Positions 25,663 through 32,389 of a stretch of 64,000 nt of DNA are shown here, one piece after another (position 1 is the stretch's first letter; each line of letters begins with the position of its first letter). Where the stretch lies: positions 248,001 through 312,000 of the forward strand of contig NZ_VIYJ01000009.1 in the NCBI RefSeq assembly GCF_008087085.1, given 5' to 3'. The position numbers and the translations under genes are program-made. The notes beneath the pieces are model-generated. The model was not told the DNA's origin. It was given only the letters and a program-made list of their open reading frames with translations, and ran no database searches. Source of the DNA: Nocardioides rubriscoriae (GTDB lineage Bacteria; Actinomycetota; Actinomycetes; Propionibacteriales; Nocardioidaceae).

Positions 25663-26442
25663 ATGCGTGACATCACCTACCCGCCGATCATCGTCGCGGC
25701 CAAGACGGCCTTCCGGCTGCTCGGCCAGAACTTCCAGATGAGCGGCACCGAGCACGTCCCGCGCACCGGCGGGGTGCTGCTCGCGGTCAACCACATCGGC
25801 TACGTCGACTTCATCTACGGCGGCCTGGCCGCCAACCCCTCGGGTCGCAAGGTGCGGTTCATGGCCAAGCGCGAGCTCTTCGACCACACGCTGACCGGGC
25901 CGCTGATGCGCTCGCTGCACCACATCGAGGTCGACCGCGGGGCCGGCACCCAGTCGATGCGCACGGCGCTCGAGTACCTGCGCGCCGGCGAGGCCGTCGG
26001 CATCTTCCCCGAGGCGACCATCTCCCGGTCCTTCGAGCTCAAGGAGTTCAAGAACGGTGCCGTCCGCATCGCCGCGGAGGCGGGGGTCCCGCTGGTGCCG
26101 GTGATCCTCTGGGGCACCCAGCGGATGATGACCAAGGACCACGAGCGCGACTTCTCGCGCGGCAAGACCATCGCGATCCGGGTCGCGCCGCCCATGTACC
26201 CGACCGGCGAGGACCCCGCCGCCGAGACCGAGGCGTTGCACCGCGTGATGTCGTCGCTGCTCGACGAGACCATCCGGACCTACCCCGCCGAGGAGCAGCC
26301 GCTCGGGTCGTGGTGGCTGCCGGCGTCGTACGGCGGCAGCGCCCCCACCCCGGCCGAGGCCGAGCGTCTCGACGCTGAGGAGAAGCGGGCCCGGGCCGCC
26401 AAGCGCGCAGCCCGTCGGGCCGACAAAGCGTCCGAGGGCTGA
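25663..26442 (+). CDS. 1-acyl-sn-glycerol-3-phosphate acyltransferase-like (PlsC family)
   Basis: A 259-residue membrane-associated acyltransferase. The catalytic NHxxxxD motif is NHIGYVD, and FPEATISR matches the substrate-binding FPEGTRS block, with Ala in place of Gly. A basic, Arg/Lys/Ala-rich tail (RARAAKRAARR) closes the protein. I chose ATG 25663 because AGGAG lies 8 nt upstream; the in-frame GTG 9 nt earlier is part of that Shine-Dalgarno sequence. It probably acts in phospholipid synthesis, but related proteins acylate other lipids. Confidence 0.87.
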   Translation: MRDITYPPIIVAAKTAFRLLGQNFQMSGTEHVPRTGGVLLAVNHIGYVDFIYGGLAANPSGRKVRFMAKRELFDHTLTGPLMRSLHHIEVDRGAGTQSMRTALEYLRAGEAVGIFPEATISRSFELKEFKNGAVRIAAEAGVPLVPVILWGTQRMMTKDHERDFSRGKTIAIRVAPPMYPTGEDPAAETEALHRVMSSLLDETIRTYPAEEQPLGSWWLPASYGGSAPTPAEAERLDAEEKRARAAKRAARRADKASEG

Positions 26443-26456
26443 CGTTGAAGATCTAG

Positions 26457-26490
26457 CGCTATGTCGACGTGTCAGTTTGTCGACATAGCG
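26457..26490. terminator. Inverted repeat between convergent plsC-like and parB genes
   Basis: Perfect 12-bp arms, CGCTATGTCGAC and GTCGACATAGCG, around a 10-nt loop, starting 14 bp after the acyltransferase stop and ending 2 bp before the parB stop. It is placed as a bidirectional terminator, but it is unusually AT-rich for this genome and has no T-run. Confidence 0.6.
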
Positions 26491-26492
26491 AT

Positions 26493-27533
26493 TCAGATCG
26501 GGCGGTCCTCACGGTTGCGCGGGTCGATGGTGTCGACGATGCGGCGCAGGTCGTCGAGCGAGGCGAACTCGACGGTGATCTTGCCCTTGCGCTGACCCAG
26601 GTCGACCTTGACCCGGGTCTCCAGGCGGTCCGAGAGCCGCTCGGCGAGGTCGACCAGGCCGGGTGCGGTCGGCTTGCGACGTACCTGGCGCGTCGTACGG
26701 CCGGCGAGCTCGCCGTCCGCGACCGCGACGATCTCCTCCAGGCCCCGGACACTGATGCCCTCGGCCACCACCCGCTGCGCCAGGCGGTCCTGGAGGTCGG
26801 CGTCCTCGACCGACAACAGGCTGCGGGCGTGGCCGGCCGACAACACGCCGGCCGCGACGCGCCGCTGGACGGCAGGGCTCAGGCGCATCAGCCGGATCGT
26901 GTTGCTGATCTGCGGCCGCGAGCGACCGATCCGCGACGCCAGCTCCTCGTGGGTGCACGCGAAGTCCTCGAGGAGCTGCTGGTAGGCCGCAGCCTCCTCG
27001 AGCGGGTTGAGCTGGCTGCGGTGGAGGTTCTCCAGGAGCGCGTCGCGCAGCATGTCGACATCGTCGGTCTGACGCACGATCGCCGGGATGGTGGTCATCC
27101 CGGCCTGCTGGGAGGCACGCCAGCGCCGCTCCCCCATGATGAGCTCGTACTCGTCGGGTCCGCTCAGGCGCACGACAATGGGCTGGAGGAGACCCACCTC
27201 CTTCACGGAGTGGACCAGCTCGCTCATCGCCTCCTCGTCGAAGACCTGGCGCGGCTGCACGGCGTTGGGCCGGATCTGCTCGATCGGCAGCTCGGCGAAG
27301 TAGGCGCCCTCGACCGGCGCGAGCCCGGCGGCGAGCCCGGAGGGGGCGGAACCGGAGGCGCCTGCGGCGCCGCCCGCGCTGCCCGCGCCGGCGGAGCCGG
27401 TTGCCTTGTCGTCCGGGGCGTCCTGAGCCGGGCCCGCAGCGTCCGGCAGACCGTGCTGCGTCGGCGGCGGTGCGGTGGGGATCAACGACCCCAGACCACG
27501 ACCCAGACCACGCTTGGGGGTCGGTGCAGCCAT
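26493..27533 (-). CDS. parB: Chromosome-partitioning protein ParB
   Basis: 346-residue CTPase/DNA-binding protein that loads at parS and organises the origin. It begins with the conserved KRGLGRGLGSLIP; the CTP-binding region has IRPNAVQPRQVF and GERRWRAS, the helix-turn-helix lies around LASRIGRSRPQISNTIRL, and the C-terminal dimerisation domain closes with KGKITVEFASLDDLRRIV. The start overlaps the parA stop by one base (TGATG). Two parS sites lie within 1.9 kb upstream. Confidence 0.97.
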   Translation of the reverse strand: MAAPTPKRGLGRGLGSLIPTAPPPTQHGLPDAAGPAQDAPDDKATGSAGAGSAGGAAGASGSAPSGLAAGLAPVEGAYFAELPIEQIRPNAVQPRQVFDEEAMSELVHSVKEVGLLQPIVVRLSGPDEYELIMGERRWRASQQAGMTTIPAIVRQTDDVDMLRDALLENLHRSQLNPLEEAAAYQQLLEDFACTHEELASRIGRSRPQISNTIRLMRLSPAVQRRVAAGVLSAGHARSLLSVEDADLQDRLAQRVVAEGISVRGLEEIVAVADGELAGRTTRQVRRKPTAPGLVDLAERLSDRLETRVKVDLGQRKGKITVEFASLDDLRRIVDTIDPRNREDRPI

Positions 27534-28519
27534 CAGCGAGCTCCCTTCGTCGCCATCTCGCGTGCGGCCTCGAAGTAGGACAGCGCACCTGGCGATCCAG
27601 GATCGTAGGTCATCACGGTCTGGCCGTAGGACGGCGCCTCCGACACGCGCACCGACCGCGGGATCGCCGTACGCAGCACCTGGTCGCCGAAGTGGCCCCG
27701 CACCTCCTCGGCGACACCGGCAGCCAGGCGGGTGCGGGCGTCGTACATCGTCAGCAGGATGGTGGTGACGGCCAGGTCCGGGTTGAGGTGGGCCCGCACC
27801 ATGTCGACGGTCTCCAGCAGCTGGCCCAGGCCCTCCAGCGCGTAGTACTCCGCCTGGATCGGGATCATCATCTCGTCACCGGCGACCAGGGCGTTGAGGG
27901 TCAGCAGGCCCAGGGAGGGCGGGCAGTCGATCAGCACGTAGTCGAAGCGGTCCTCGACGTCGGCCGCGTCGGCCGCGTCGGTCACCACGAGGGGGTGGCC
28001 GTGGATGGCCTTGCGCAGCCGGCCCTCACGCGCCACCACACTCACCAGCTCGATCTCGGCGCCGGCGAGGTCGATGGTCGCCGGGACGACGAAGAGGTGC
28101 GGCAGGTCCGGGCAGGGCACCGCGATCTCGGCGAGCGGACGACCCTCCACCAGTCCGTCGTACGTCGAGGGGACCCCGCGGCGGTGCTCGACGCTCAGCG
28201 CGGTCGAGGCGTTGCCCTGGGGGTCGAGGTCGATGACGAGCACCCGCTGTCCGAGCTGGGCGAGCGCCGCGGCGACGTTGACCGTCGTGGTCGTCTTGCC
28301 GACCCCGCCCTTCTGGTTGGCGACCACCATGACCCGGGTCGAGCGCGGCCGGGGCACGACGCCCGCTCGGCCGGGCGTCGTCCGAGTCTGCCGGGCCAGC
28401 AGGCTGTGTTGCGCAGCCCGGGCGAGCGGGGTGGCTTCGGTGTCGTAGGCGTCATCGAGCGACGCCAGGTCCCCTGCGGTGCGGGGGGCGGGGGGGTTCG
28501 GTCCCGAGGGGATGGTCAC
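27533..28519 (-). CDS. parA: Chromosome-partitioning ATPase ParA
   Basis: A 328-residue Walker-type ATPase working with ParB in origin segregation. The deviant Walker A is KGGVGKTTTTVN, then VLVIDLDPQGNAS and YVLIDCPPSLGLLT. About 70 residues of low-complexity N-terminus precede the ATPase fold, longer than minimal Soj proteins but common in actinobacterial ParA. GTG at 28519 has GGAG 6 nt upstream; a parS site lies 11 bp before it. It is translationally coupled to parB. Confidence 0.96.
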   Translation of the reverse strand: MTIPSGPNPPAPRTAGDLASLDDAYDTEATPLARAAQHSLLARQTRTTPGRAGVVPRPRSTRVMVVANQKGGVGKTTTTVNVAAALAQLGQRVLVIDLDPQGNASTALSVEHRRGVPSTYDGLVEGRPLAEIAVPCPDLPHLFVVPATIDLAGAEIELVSVVAREGRLRKAIHGHPLVVTDAADAADVEDRFDYVLIDCPPSLGLLTLNALVAGDEMMIPIQAEYYALEGLGQLLETVDMVRAHLNPDLAVTTILLTMYDARTRLAAGVAEEVRGHFGDQVLRTAIPRSVRVSEAPSYGQTVMTYDPGSPGALSYFEAAREMATKGAR

Positions 28520-28529
28520 TGGTCGCTCC

Positions 28530-28543
28530 GTTTCACGTGAAAC
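28530..28543. other. parS site 1 (upstream of parA)
   Basis: GTTTCACGTGAAAC matches the universal 14-bp parS core exactly. It lies 11 bp upstream of the parA start, so ParB bound here could also influence parAB transcription. Confidence 0.93.
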
Positions 28544-28590
28544 ATGCAGCAGGGCGCCGGGGGCGTCCCTGCAGGGGTGATAGGCCGGGC

Positions 28591-28655
28591 TGGGGACAAC
28601 CTGCTGGAAACTGTGGATAACTAGGCATCTCAGGCGGGGGAGTACCGGTGGATAA
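28591..28655. other. Small DnaA-box cluster between parA and rsmG
   Basis: Three DnaA-box-like 9-mers on one strand: TGGGGACAA (28591-28599), TGTGGATAA (28612-28620, a perfect complement of TTATCCACA) and GGTGGATAA (28647-28655). CTGTGGATAACTAGG here is identical to 15 bp in the 53.7-kb cluster. It lies 50-110 bp from a parS site and about 3.8 kb from dnaA. Confidence 0.6.
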
Positions 28656-28684
28656 CTCTGCCCACCCCGCCTCGCAAGGCGCTC

Positions 28685-29425
28685 CTAGCGGCGTCGGCGT
28701 CCTTGACGCCCCTGGCCGGCTGCCTGACGACGTGGCGGCCACCCTACCGACGATGGATCGCCCCACGCGACTCGCACGGCGAACGTCGTCTCGGACAACC
28801 GGTCGCGTCCCAGCTCCAGCACCTCGGGGGTAGCGCAGCCCCAGGCACGCAGCGACGTCCGCGCGGCAGTGATCTCATCGCCGGCACTCACGCCCTTGAG
28901 CGCGAGGACGACACCGGTCGGCGCAGTCAGCGGCATGCACCAGTCGACGAGCTGCGCCATCGACGACACAGCGCGCGAGGTGACCACGTCGAAGCCCGGA
29001 GCGACGGCGTCGGATCCGTGCAGGTCCTCACCACGCGCGCGAATGACGGTCACCTGGTCCAGGCCCAGCTCCTCCACCACCTCCTCGAGGAAGGTGGCGC
29101 GCCGCAACAGCGGCTCGACGAGTGTCACGCTGAGGTCCGGGCGTGCGATGGCCAGCGGCACGCCGGGCAGTCCGGCACCTGAGCCGATGTCAGCGACCCG
29201 GACGCCCGAGGGGACCTGCTCCTCGAGCACCGCGGAGTTGAGGAGGTGTCGCGACCACAGGCGCGGCGCCTCCCTGGGACCGATCAGACCTCGGAGAACT
29301 CCTTCGGACGCCAACAGGTCGGCGTATCGCTGCGCCAGGTCCAGGCGCTCAGACGGGAACACCCCCCGCGCCTCGTCGGGCGCAGGGGGTGCCGGGGCAG
29401 GTGTTTCACGTGAAACGTCGGCCAT
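28685..29425 (-). CDS. rsmG: 16S rRNA (guanine-527-N7)-methyltransferase RsmG
   Basis: A 246-residue SAM-dependent methyltransferase (GidB). The SAM site is VADIGSGAGLPGVPLAIARP, followed by VEPLLRRATFLEE and the conserved VTSRAVSSMAQL. The tail is basic (RRQAAGQGRQGRRRR). I chose ATG 29425 (MADVSRET), the usual actinobacterial start; the TTG 9 nt upstream has no ribosome binding site. Codons 4-8 (VSRET) are the parS site itself. The start lies 5 bp after the jag stop. Confidence 0.95.
   Translation of the reverse strand: MADVSRETPAPAPPAPDEARGVFPSERLDLAQRYADLLASEGVLRGLIGPREAPRLWSRHLLNSAVLEEQVPSGVRVADIGSGAGLPGVPLAIARPDLSVTLVEPLLRRATFLEEVVEELGLDQVTVIRARGEDLHGSDAVAPGFDVVTSRAVSSMAQLVDWCMPLTAPTGVVLALKGVSAGDEITAARTSLRAWGCATPEVLELGRDRLSETTFAVRVAWGDPSSVGWPPRRQAAGQGRQGRRRR
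29403..29416. other. parS site 2 (inside rsmG codons 4-8)
   Basis: A second exact GTTTCACGTGAAAC core. It encodes Val-Ser-Arg-Glu-Thr near the RsmG N-terminus, so the DNA is both coding and a ParB target. A matching VSRET start is seen in RsmG of many actinobacteria. Confidence 0.92.
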
Positions 29426-29430
29426 CGGGG

Positions 29431-30012
29431 TCAATCCGGCAGCACGATGACGAACCGACGCGGCTCGACACCCTCGGACTCCGACGTGAGTCCAGCAGCC
29501 GCCACCGCGTCGTGCACGACCTTGCGCTCGAACGGCGACATCGGCTCAAGCGACTGCGGGGCACCGGTCTCGCGGGCCCTCGCGATCGTCTCGTTGGCCA
29601 GCTCGACCAGCTTGGTCCGTCGCTCCGCGCGGAAGCCGGAGATGTCCAGCATCAGGCGCGACCGCTCGCCAGTCTCGCGGTAGACCGCGAGCCGTGTGAG
29701 CTCCTGCAGGGCCTCGAGCACCTCGCCGTTGCGACCCACGAGCTGCTGGAGGTCGGCGCCGACGATGGACACGGCAGCACGATCGCCCTCGACGTCCATG
29801 TCGAGGTCGCCGTCGAGGTCGGCGATGTCGAGCAGCTCCTCGAGGTAGTCGGCCGCAATGTCGCCCTCCTGCTCCAGGAGCTCGAGCCGGCTCGTCCGCG
29901 CAGAGTCCTCACCCACCGGTGCCTCGCCGTGCTCGGTTGCCTGCGTGGACACCGTCTGCTCGGTGTCGTCACCGGTCACGCCATCGCCGAGGATGTCTGC
30001 GTCCGCACTCAT
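29431..30012 (-). CDS. jag: Jag/KhpB family RNA-binding protein (KH and R3H domains)
   Basis: 193 residues. An acidic low-complexity N-terminus (about 1-50) is followed by a KH-like domain (IVGADLQQLVGRNGEVLEALQELTRLA) and a C-terminal R3H domain (ANETIARARETGAPQSLEPMSPFERKVVHDA). Jag proteins bind RNA and sit next to YidC/SpoIIIJ in most Gram-positive bacteria. The start overlaps the yidC stop by 4 nt (ATGA). Confidence 0.92.
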   Translation of the reverse strand: MSADADILGDGVTGDDTEQTVSTQATEHGEAPVGEDSARTSRLELLEQEGDIAADYLEELLDIADLDGDLDMDVEGDRAAVSIVGADLQQLVGRNGEVLEALQELTRLAVYRETGERSRLMLDISGFRAERRTKLVELANETIARARETGAPQSLEPMSPFERKVVHDAVAAAGLTSESEGVEPRRFVIVLPD

Positions 30013-31052
30013 CGTCCGCCTCCTTGCTTCTTCTTGATCAGGTTGGGGTTCTGGGGTGGGCCGCCCGCGGGACGTTGCCCGGACTGACGCTGCGCCTTGG
30101 TCTGCCGCTTGGGCTGCGGACGCACCGATGGACGACGGTCACCCTCCGCCTCGCCCGAGGGGCCAGCGGCACCGGGCTCCTCAGACCCCTTCAGGTCCTT
30201 GCCCTTGGCACGGTCACGGTCCTGCTTGGCCTTGAACGCCGGCGTGCCGGGCGCGGGGTTGTTGCGGATCACGTAGAACTGCTGGCCCATGGTCCAGACG
30301 TTCGAGGTCGTCCAGTAGAGCAGGACACCGATCGGGAAGGCCACGCCGCTGATGCCGAAGACCAGGGGCAGGATGTAGAGCAGCAGCTTCTGCTGCTGCG
30401 CGTACGGGCCACTCATCGCGTCGGCCGGCATGTTCTTGCTCATCAGCTGGCGCTGGGTCGTGAACGTCGTCGCCGTCATCGAGATCACCAGGATCACCGC
30501 GACGATCATCACGATGGCGTCCGGGGTCGGGCCCCAGGTCCGCGCCTCCCAGAACGACTCCGAGATCGGGATCTTGCCGAAGATCTTCGACTCGGCGAAG
30601 TCGGTGGCGCGAGCGTCGGTCAGGAAGCCGCGCCCGGATTGGTTCTTGGCGGCCTGGTCGAGGATGCGGAACAGCGCGAAGAAGATCGGCATCTGCAAGA
30701 TGAGCGGCAGGCAGGACGCGAACGGGTTGGTGCCCGCGTCCTTGTAGAGCTTCATCGTCTCCTCGCCCAGCTTCTGCCGGTCGTGGCCGTACTTCTTCTG
30801 CAGCTCCTTGACCTTGGGCTGGATCAGCTGCATGTTGCGCTGCGACTTGATCTGCTTGACGAACAGCGGGATCAGCATGATCCGGATGACCAGCGTCAGC
30901 CCGATGATCGACAGCGCCCAGGACAGACCGCCTTCAGGGTCGAGGAACGTGCTCAGGAGCTCGTGCCAACCGAGCAGGATGCCCGAGATGGCGTAGTAGA
31001 GCGGCGTCATGATGAAGCCGCCGATGTCGGAGAGGAAACCCAACGGAATCAA
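30009..31052 (-). CDS. yidC: Membrane protein insertase YidC
   Basis: Inserts and folds inner-membrane proteins, with or without Sec. 347 residues: a first helix near the N-terminus, the conserved YidC core from about residue 30 (LSWALSIIGLTLVIRIMLIPLFVKQ) with the positively charged groove Arg, FRILDQ and LPLVFGISGVAFPIGVLLYW, then a long basic C-terminal tail (KRQTKAQRQSG). The TTG start at 31052 overlaps the yidD stop as TTGA, in keeping with the GTGA and ATGA junctions in this operon. A TTG 9 nt downstream is an alternative with better Shine-Dalgarno spacing. Confidence 0.94.
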   Translation of the reverse strand: MIPLGFLSDIGGFIMTPLYYAISGILLGWHELLSTFLDPEGGLSWALSIIGLTLVIRIMLIPLFVKQIKSQRNMQLIQPKVKELQKKYGHDRQKLGEETMKLYKDAGTNPFASCLPLILQMPIFFALFRILDQAAKNQSGRGFLTDARATDFAESKIFGKIPISESFWEARTWGPTPDAIVMIVAVILVISMTATTFTTQRQLMSKNMPADAMSGPYAQQQKLLLYILPLVFGISGVAFPIGVLLYWTTSNVWTMGQQFYVIRNNPAPGTPAFKAKQDRDRAKGKDLKGSEEPGAAGPSGEAEGDRRPSVRPQPKRQTKAQRQSGQRPAGGPPQNPNLIKKKQGGGR

Positions 31053-31336
31053 GCTCCTTGCTGGTGGGTCGGACTACCGCGGTGGTGACCACGCGCGGCA
31101 GGGGGACGAGGGGGGCGCGGCACGCGGGGTGGCACTTTGTCGACACCGCCGGGCGCCCAGGGGTGGCAGCGCGCGACACGGCGCACAGCCAGCCAGGAGC
31201 CCTTGATGCTTCCGTGAACCTCGACGGCCTCGAGCGCGTACGCCGAGCACGTGGGGTAGTAGCGACACACCTGGCCGTAGAGCGGGCTGATCAGCAGCCG
31301 GTACAGCTTGAGGACAACGATGAGGACGTGCTTCAC
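31049..31336 (-). CDS. yidD: Membrane protein insertion efficiency factor YidD
   Basis: 95 residues. The family signature is complete: LIVVLKLYRLLISPLYGQ, CRYYPTCSAYALEAVEVHG with three conserved cysteines (the third in ARCHPW), and HPWAPGGVDKVP. The C-terminus is a Pro/Arg/His-rich extension. YidD assists membrane-protein insertion beside YidC. GTG at 31336 overlaps the rnpA stop by 4 nt; a longer frame upstream would lie inside rnpA. Confidence 0.95.
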   Translation of the reverse strand: MKHVLIVVLKLYRLLISPLYGQVCRYYPTCSAYALEAVEVHGSIKGSWLAVRRVARCHPWAPGGVDKVPPRVPRPPRPPAARGHHRGSPTHQQGA

Positions 31337-31707
31337 ACCAGGACCTCGGGACGGAGCAACGACAGACGACGCAGGCACGAGTCGAGGTCAGCGGCCAGCT
31401 GCGCCCCCGGGGACGCCGCGGCCGCCGGAAGGGCACGCACCACCACGACCGCTCCGGCCGGGAGGCAGTCGAACCGCGCGGCGACCAGGTGCCGCAGGCG
31501 GCGACGTACGCGGTTGCGCACCACGGCGTTGCCCACGGCCTTGCTCACCACGAAACCCACCCGCGCCGACGACACGCCGGGCCCGGTGACGGACGGCGCC
31601 TCGAGGAGCAGGTGGGTGACGACGGTCCGGCCGGAGGCGCGACGACCTCGCCGCGTCGCCTCACGAAAGGAGGCGGCGTCGGTGACGCGGTGTGCTGCCG
31701 GCAGCAC
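31333..31707 (-). CDS. rnpA: Ribonuclease P protein component
   Basis: 124-residue basic protein that partners the RNase P RNA in 5' maturation of tRNAs. It shows HRVTDAASFREATRRGRR, then the RNR signature KAVGNAVVRNRVRRRLRH. It starts at GTG 31707, 57 bp downstream of rpmH, and is followed by yidD with a GTGA overlap; this is the classic rpmH-rnpA-yidD-yidC order. Confidence 0.96.
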   Translation of the reverse strand: MLPAAHRVTDAASFREATRRGRRASGRTVVTHLLLEAPSVTGPGVSSARVGFVVSKAVGNAVVRNRVRRRLRHLVAARFDCLPAGAVVVVRALPAAAASPGAQLAADLDSCLRRLSLLRPEVLV

Positions 31708-31764
31708 GACCGGACCGGAAGGCCCGCGACGGGGCGCAGAGCCTGGGTGCCTGAGCCGGGTGGC

Positions 31765-31902
31765 TCAGACGGCCAGGCTCTTGCGGCCCTTGCGGCGGCG
31801 GTCCGAGAGGATGGCGCGGCCGGCGCGGGTACGCATGCGGAGGCGGAAGCCGTGCACCTTGTGACGGCGACGGTTGTTCGGCTGGTAGGTGCGCTTGCTC
31901 AC
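31765..31902 (-). CDS. rpmH: 50S ribosomal protein L34
   Basis: 45 residues, the typical L34 length: VSKRTYQPNNRRRHKVHGFR at the N-terminus, then MRTRAGRAILSDRRRKGR. GTG at 31902 has GAAGGAAT 8 nt upstream. It is the first gene of the minus-strand operon running toward parB, and diverges from dnaA across the origin region. Confidence 0.98.
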   Translation of the reverse strand: MSKRTYQPNNRRRHKVHGFRLRMRTRAGRAILSDRRRKGRKSLAV

Positions 31903-32389
31903 GGCATTCCTTCGTTGGTCGGTCCCGCGCTACGTAGCGCAGGTGTCGTACAGTCGCGGCCACCGGCATCGCGTGCCTGTCCAGACCCTGTCTGCGAGCA
32001 CCGGGGTGCTGACGACACGGCCCTGACGGCACCCTTCGACGCCTTGTGACCAACCAACGGTACGCGCTGGCTGGAGACAGGGTCAAACCACGCCCGTCGC
32101 GTAGCGCCCTGCCTGTGGATGAAGGGTTGCCCGGCGTCCGGCAGGCGGGTTACGTTTCAGGGCATCGGGCTTCCCCACCCTCCCCGCGCCACCGTTGTCG
32201 CGACAGCCGACGACGGCGGTCGTCTCGGCCGTCACAGGGCCGCTGACCTGCGCAAACAGTTGTCGGCTTGGCGGTGGAAGGTTCCCCGGCGCAGTTCCTC
32301 CACAGCAGCCGGTCCCGGTTCACACCCTGTGGACAAACCTGTGGAACAGTTCACCCGGGCACCATGAAGACGAGCGGAGCACCCTGACT
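31903..32389. other. rpmH-dnaA intergenic region, left part of the replication origin
   Basis: About 490 bp with no gene. DnaA-box-like 9-mers: TGTGGATGA (32114-32122), TCCTCCACA (32296-32304), TGTGGACAA (32328-32336, perfect complement of TTGTCCACA), TGTGGAACA (32340-32348) and TGTGGACGA (32389-32397, overlapping the dnaA start). The last group would allow dnaA autoregulation. I saw no obvious AT-rich unwinding element. Confidence 0.75.
31927..31940. promoter_or_regulatory. Perfect 14-bp palindrome in the rpmH leader
   Basis: GCGCTACGTAGCGC lies 25 bp upstream of the rpmH start, in the likely promoter or 5' leader. The role is unknown; a protein-binding site or a leader hairpin would both fit the position. 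Confidence 0.4.

Noticed and set aside
31138..31146. TGTCGACA in yidD, parB and the 26.47-kb hairpin as a common regulatory motif
   Set aside because: Only a few copies, two of them in ordinary coding sequence; GTCGAC is frequent in this genome because of Val-Asp codons.
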